DNA of 64,000 nt, from contig CANKYO010000013.1 in NCBI GenBank assembly GCA_947488175.1, forward strand, positions 62,001 to 126,000, given 5' to 3'. Source of the DNA: an uncultured Paracoccaceae bacterium (GTDB lineage: Bacteria > Pseudomonadota > Alphaproteobacteria > Rhodobacterales > Rhodobacteraceae). Below the pieces are notes generated by a model. It ran no database searches and was not told where the DNA came from. It saw only the letters and a program-made list of their open reading frames with translations. Shown one piece after another: positions 60,966 to 64,000 of the stretch (positions are counted from its first letter, which is position 1; every line of letters starts with the position of its first letter). Made by a program: the position numbers and the translations under genes.

Positions 60966-62711
60966 ATGGTCAGAGCACTTGCGATTATCATTTTTTCACT
61001 GGGTATGACGGTATCGGCAGCCGCGCAGGACAATTTCTGGGTCCAGATCGAAGCACGGCAGACACTGACAGGCGCGCAGGATCGCGCGCGCGAATATGCA
61101 CGTCGTCTGGATGACGTGGCCGGGTTCTACCTGGGCGATGGTTTCTACGGCATCTTCATCGGTCCGTTCAACGAACGCGGGGCCGAAACGGCACTGGCCG
61201 GCCTGCTGGCCCGGGGTGCTGTCCCACCCGACAGCTTTGTCAAGAACGGTCAATTCTTCAAGCAGCAGTTCTGGCCCATCGGGGGCAGTGCCGCGCGCGC
61301 GCCGGTCCAGCCACCAGCCGACCCTGTGATCGCACCCCCAACAACCACCGATACTGCGATCCCGACCGATCCGTTTGACGCACCAGATGAGACGCCGCAG
61401 GAGGCCCGCGCATCCGAGGCTGCCCTGACGCGCGAAGACCGCGAGGCATTGCAGAAAGCGCTGCAATGGGCGGGTTTCTATGACGCGGCGATTGATGGAT
61501 CTTTCGGCCGGGGCACACGCGGGGCCATGCAGGCCTGGCAGACAGCCAATAACCAGGAACCCACCGGCGTTCTGACGACGCGCCAGCGGGCCTTATTGTT
61601 TGAACAATACAACAGCGTTCTGGAAGGGCTGAACATGCGTCTGGTGCGCGATGACGCATCCGGCATCCAGATGCGGATCCCCACCGATGTGGTGGCCTTT
61701 ACCGAATACAAACCGCCATTCGTGCGCTTTGACGCCAGCGGCGACATCCCTCAGGCACAGGTGCTTTTCATCAGTCAGGAAGGCGATGAGGGGAAGATGG
61801 TCGGCCTTTATGAGGTGTTTCAGATCCTTGACATTGTGCCGCCAGACGGGCCACGCAGCCGTGGCCGTGATGGCTTTGTCATTGAGGGGATCGGTCGGGG
61901 TATCCATTCCTATACAAGCGTGACCTTGCAGGACAATGCAATCAAAGGGTTTACTCTGGTCTGGCCGCTCGGCGACGACCAGCGCCGCCTGCGCGTGATC
62001 GAAGAAATGGAAGCAAGCTTTGAACGCCTGCCCGGTGTGCTTGACCCCAATATCGCGCCCCCGGGCGAAGATCAGGCGATTGACATGGTGGCGGGGCTCT
62101 CGGTGCGCCAACCGCGTCTGTCACGCTCTGGCTTTTTCGTGTCGGATGATGGGGTCGTGGTGACAACGCCGGAGGCCGTGCAAAGCTGCGAACGCATCAC
62201 CTTTGACCGCGAAGACGACGCGGAGGTCGTGTTCACGGACGATGACCTTGGTATCGCCGTGTTGCGTCCACTGGGCGATCTTGCCCCGCTGAATGTAGCC
62301 CGTTTCCTGACAGCGGTGCCGCGCCTGCAGGACCAGATCGCGGTGGCGGGTTACCCGTTCAACGGCGTGCTCAGCGCGCCGACACTGACATTCGGTCAGG
62401 TTGTCGATATTCGCGGCCTCGACGGTGACAATCGGATCAAACGTCTGTCGATCCTGCCCCAGCAAGGGGATGCCGGTGGGCCCATCTTTGACGATGCGGG
62501 CCTTGTGATCGGCATGTTGAAGCCCCGTGCAGACGGCGCCACCCAGGTCTTGCCACCCGAGGTGAATTTTTCGCTGGATGCTGAGCAGATTGTCGATGTG
62601 CTAACGGCGCAGGGCGTGGCAGCGCAATTGGCCGAAGCATCTGGCCCGATCTCACCTGTAGCGCTAACGCGGCGGGCAGCGGATATCACTGTGCTGGTCA
62701 GCTGCTGGTAG
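60966..62711 (+). CDS. Exported SPOR/peptidoglycan-binding protein with catalytically dead trypsin-like domain
   Basis: The product has 581 residues. Signal peptide MVRALAIIIFSLGMTVSAAA. Residues ~25-105 resemble a SPOR-like domain (FWVQIEARQTLTGAQDRARE, GFYGIFIGPF). Residues ~155-210 are a peptidoglycan-binding domain (ALQKALQWAGFYDAAIDGSF, GRGTRGAMQAWQTANNQEPT). The C-terminal ~200 residues have a trypsin-like fold (SGFFVSDDGVVVTTPEAVQS, DDLGIAVLRPLGD, LPQQGDAGGPIFDDAGLVIG). The His motif (usual TNAHVV) reads TTPEAV and the Ser motif GDSGG reads GDAGG, so two of the three catalytic residues are lost. It is likely a periplasmic binding or scaffold protein. Confidence 0.8.
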   Translation: MVRALAIIIFSLGMTVSAAAQDNFWVQIEARQTLTGAQDRAREYARRLDDVAGFYLGDGFYGIFIGPFNERGAETALAGLLARGAVPPDSFVKNGQFFKQQFWPIGGSAARAPVQPPADPVIAPPTTTDTAIPTDPFDAPDETPQEARASEAALTREDREALQKALQWAGFYDAAIDGSFGRGTRGAMQAWQTANNQEPTGVLTTRQRALLFEQYNSVLEGLNMRLVRDDASGIQMRIPTDVVAFTEYKPPFVRFDASGDIPQAQVLFISQEGDEGKMVGLYEVFQILDIVPPDGPRSRGRDGFVIEGIGRGIHSYTSVTLQDNAIKGFTLVWPLGDDQRRLRVIEEMEASFERLPGVLDPNIAPPGEDQAIDMVAGLSVRQPRLSRSGFFVSDDGVVVTTPEAVQSCERITFDREDDAEVVFTDDDLGIAVLRPLGDLAPLNVARFLTAVPRLQDQIAVAGYPFNGVLSAPTLTFGQVVDIRGLDGDNRIKRLSILPQQGDAGGPIFDDAGLVIGMLKPRADGATQVLPPEVNFSLDAEQIVDVLTAQGVAAQLAEASGPISPVALTRRAADITVLVSCW

Positions 62712-62719
62712 GTCTGCAG

Positions 62720-64000
62720 TCACTTCAGCGCGATATCTGACTTTACATGAATGATCGTTGGCCCATCTGCGGCCAGCGCATCCTTGATTGCCTGCTGAAA
62801 AGCCGCCAGATCACGCGGCGCGGCTGATGCGGCACCATATGCCTCTGCCAATTTACAGAAATCCGGGTTGCGCTGCACAACAGCGTTTGGGGCAATCTGG
62901 GCACGGACCATGCTGTCCTCAATCTCGCCCAGCTTGCCATTGTCCCAGATGATAATGGGCAGGGTCAGTTCCAGTTCCACTGCCACGGCAAGTTCCTGAA
63001 CAGTGTACTGAAAACCATAATCGCCAAGAATCGCAATGACAGGCTGATCCCCCACCCCGATCTTACCACCAATGGCAGCAGGCAGCGCATAACCCAGTGT
63101 GCCAAAGCCATAAGGGTGGTGCCAATGAGCCGGGCGATCCATGGGGTAGACTTCTTTCGCGGCATAGGCGAATTGGGTCATGTCGGAATAGATCATGGTA
63201 TAAGGGGAAAGCACCTCTTTCAGCGCATCAACTACAGGTAAAATACCGGGACGTTCGGCGTCGATCTCGGCGCGCATGCGGGACCGGAAATTGATAACTT
63301 CGTCAGTCGTCCAATCCGTCGCGGCGCTGTGCTCTTTCAAGTCATGGGACAATGACGAAAGAAACACCGTCGCATCAATCTGAAGTTGCGAATGCGCTTC
63401 TTGGCCATCGCCCAAGACTTCAACGTCTAGGTCGACCCGGATCAATTGTGCCGCACAACCTAAGTATTGGCGCCACAGGTCGACTTCCGCCAATTCGGTT
63501 CCGACCGCAATAACAACATCCGCCTGCGCAATCACATCTGCACTGGCGGGTCGCGCCAAAGTGGGTCCAAAATTAAGTGGATAATTATCAGCGATCACTC
63601 CTCTGCCAGCATATGTCATGAAGCAAGCGGCATCCGTTTTTTCTAAAACGTCACGTGCAAAATTATGCGCTTTGCGGGCTCCGCCGCCAAAAATGAATAG
63701 CGGGCGTTTTGCGTTTCTGACGGCAGGTTTGACATCAAGCACAAGATCCGCACCGAGATGGTATGTGCTTGGTGGTGGTCTCTTGGAAGGGAACGATTTC
63801 GCCTGGCCCTCCAACACATTGATCGGCACAACAAGCGATTTAGGCCGTTTCCGCCGAACCTTAAATTCCCCAAACGCCCGATCAATCAGCCCATACGCCG
63901 CCTCTGCCGTCCGCGCCGTCTCGGACCAGTCACAGACCGCCCTTGCCGCCCCTTCCTGATCCTTCATCTGGTGCAACTGCCCCCGCCTGGCCGCGGTTTC
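62720..64000 (-). CDS. Thiamine-diphosphate-dependent enzyme, acetolactate-synthase-like, 5' end outside window
   Basis: The frame is open to the right edge; about 426 residues of the central and C-terminal domains are seen. Central domain: AKRPLFIFGGGARKAHNFAR, VIAVGTELAEVDLW and RVDLDVEVLGDGQEA. ThDP-binding domain: YSDMTQFAYAAKEVYPM, GFGTLGYALPAAIGGKIGVG, the diphosphate motif LGDYGFQYTVQELAVAVELE, LPIIIWDNGKLGEIEDSM and YGAASAAPRDLAAFQQAI. GDY replaces the usual GDG, as in the guanidino-oxopentanoate-decarboxylase-like subgroup. Whether it makes acetolactate or decarboxylates a keto acid is unknown. It is convergent with the gene on its left, the stops being eight bases apart. Confidence 0.85.
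   Translation of the reverse strand, partial: ETAARRGQLHQMKDQEGAARAVCDWSETARTAEAAYGLIDRAFGEFKVRRKRPKSLVVPINVLEGQAKSFPSKRPPPSTYHLGADLVLDVKPAVRNAKRPLFIFGGGARKAHNFARDVLEKTDAACFMTYAGRGVIADNYPLNFGPTLARPASADVIAQADVVIAVGTELAEVDLWRQYLGCAAQLIRVDLDVEVLGDGQEAHSQLQIDATVFLSSLSHDLKEHSAATDWTTDEVINFRSRMRAEIDAERPGILPVVDALKEVLSPYTMIYSDMTQFAYAAKEVYPMDRPAHWHHPYGFGTLGYALPAAIGGKIGVGDQPVIAILGDYGFQYTVQELAVAVELELTLPIIIWDNGKLGEIEDSMVRAQIAPNAVVQRNPDFCKLAEAYGAASAAPRDLAAFQQAIKDALAADGPTIIHVKSDIALK

Overview
The window reads as part of a chromosome of an alphaproteobacterium of the Rhodobacteraceae (Roseobacter group). The evidence is the gene set and style: aa3-type cytochrome oxidase subunit I standing alone, hisB-hisH, glmM-folP-folB in one overlapping run, glyQ and glyS separated by a small membrane protein gene, ppdK, carA, ilvC and DUF2244, together with a CtrA-type regulator and TTAA-N7-TTAA CtrA boxes. 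No species can be named from sequence alone.

The window has two different halves. Positions 1 to about 15,880 are visibly poorer in G+C, have long stretches without genes, and carry decayed mobile DNA (rearranged IS3-family fragments, a frameshifted and truncated chemoreceptor gene). The boundary is marked by the last 21 bases of a tRNA-Gly gene (15882-15902) followed directly by a strong terminator. This is the signature left by an element that integrated into the 3' end of a tRNA-Gly gene, so the left part is best read as a genomic island whose other end and integrase lie outside the window. From 15.9 kb rightward the DNA is G+C rich and densely packed with housekeeping genes.

The island-like region holds a signalling set: an acyl-homoserine-lactone synthase (luxI family) with no luxR beside it, an HWE/HisKA_2 histidine kinase, a divergent paralogue of CtrA, a CBS-GGDEF diguanylate cyclase with intact GGEEF and RxxD sites, and the chemoreceptor remnant. 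Four complete TTAA-N7-TTAA sites lie within 3.8 kb around these genes, most near very small genes and one upstream of the CtrA paralogue itself. Secreted or envelope functions sit beside them: an RTX-repeat glycoside-hydrolase-like protein, a TbpB-like lipoprotein, a sulfotransferase and a glycosyltransferase. I infer an island-borne module linking quorum sensing, a CtrA-type regulon and cyclic di-GMP. This is the best candidate for an undescribed system in the window.

The right part runs: 18-residue tandem-repeat exported protein, receiver-domain protein, hisBH, lytic transglycosylase (16-19.3 kb); MRJP-like propeller, reductase and TetR (19.5-22.3); membrane dihaem cytochrome, wHTH-TPR regulator, 2OG-Fe oxygenase, YbdK ligase, M23 peptidase, ctaD (22.6-30.5); TetR with alpha/beta hydrolase (30.6-32.3); AsnC regulator with an indoleamine-dioxygenase-like gene, type II NADH dehydrogenase, DUF2244, YqeY, carA (32.7-38.3); a CtrA-box-preceded family-2 glycosyltransferase, GntR regulator, HAD phosphatase, UbiH-like hydroxylase, class V aminotransferase, a second GGDEF protein (38.3-44.8); two overlapping Lrp genes divergent from ilvC (44.9-46.9); small genes and a DMT exporter (47-49.6); glmM-folP-folB, cell-wall hydrolase, ppdK (50-57); glyS-DUF6446-glyQ (57.1-60.8); a secreted serine-protease-like pseudoenzyme (61-62.7); and the 3' part of a thiamine-diphosphate enzyme at the right edge. 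Two kinds of short intergenic repeats occur in pairs: an 11-bp-phased GTCGG array, and a 24-nt palindromic element.
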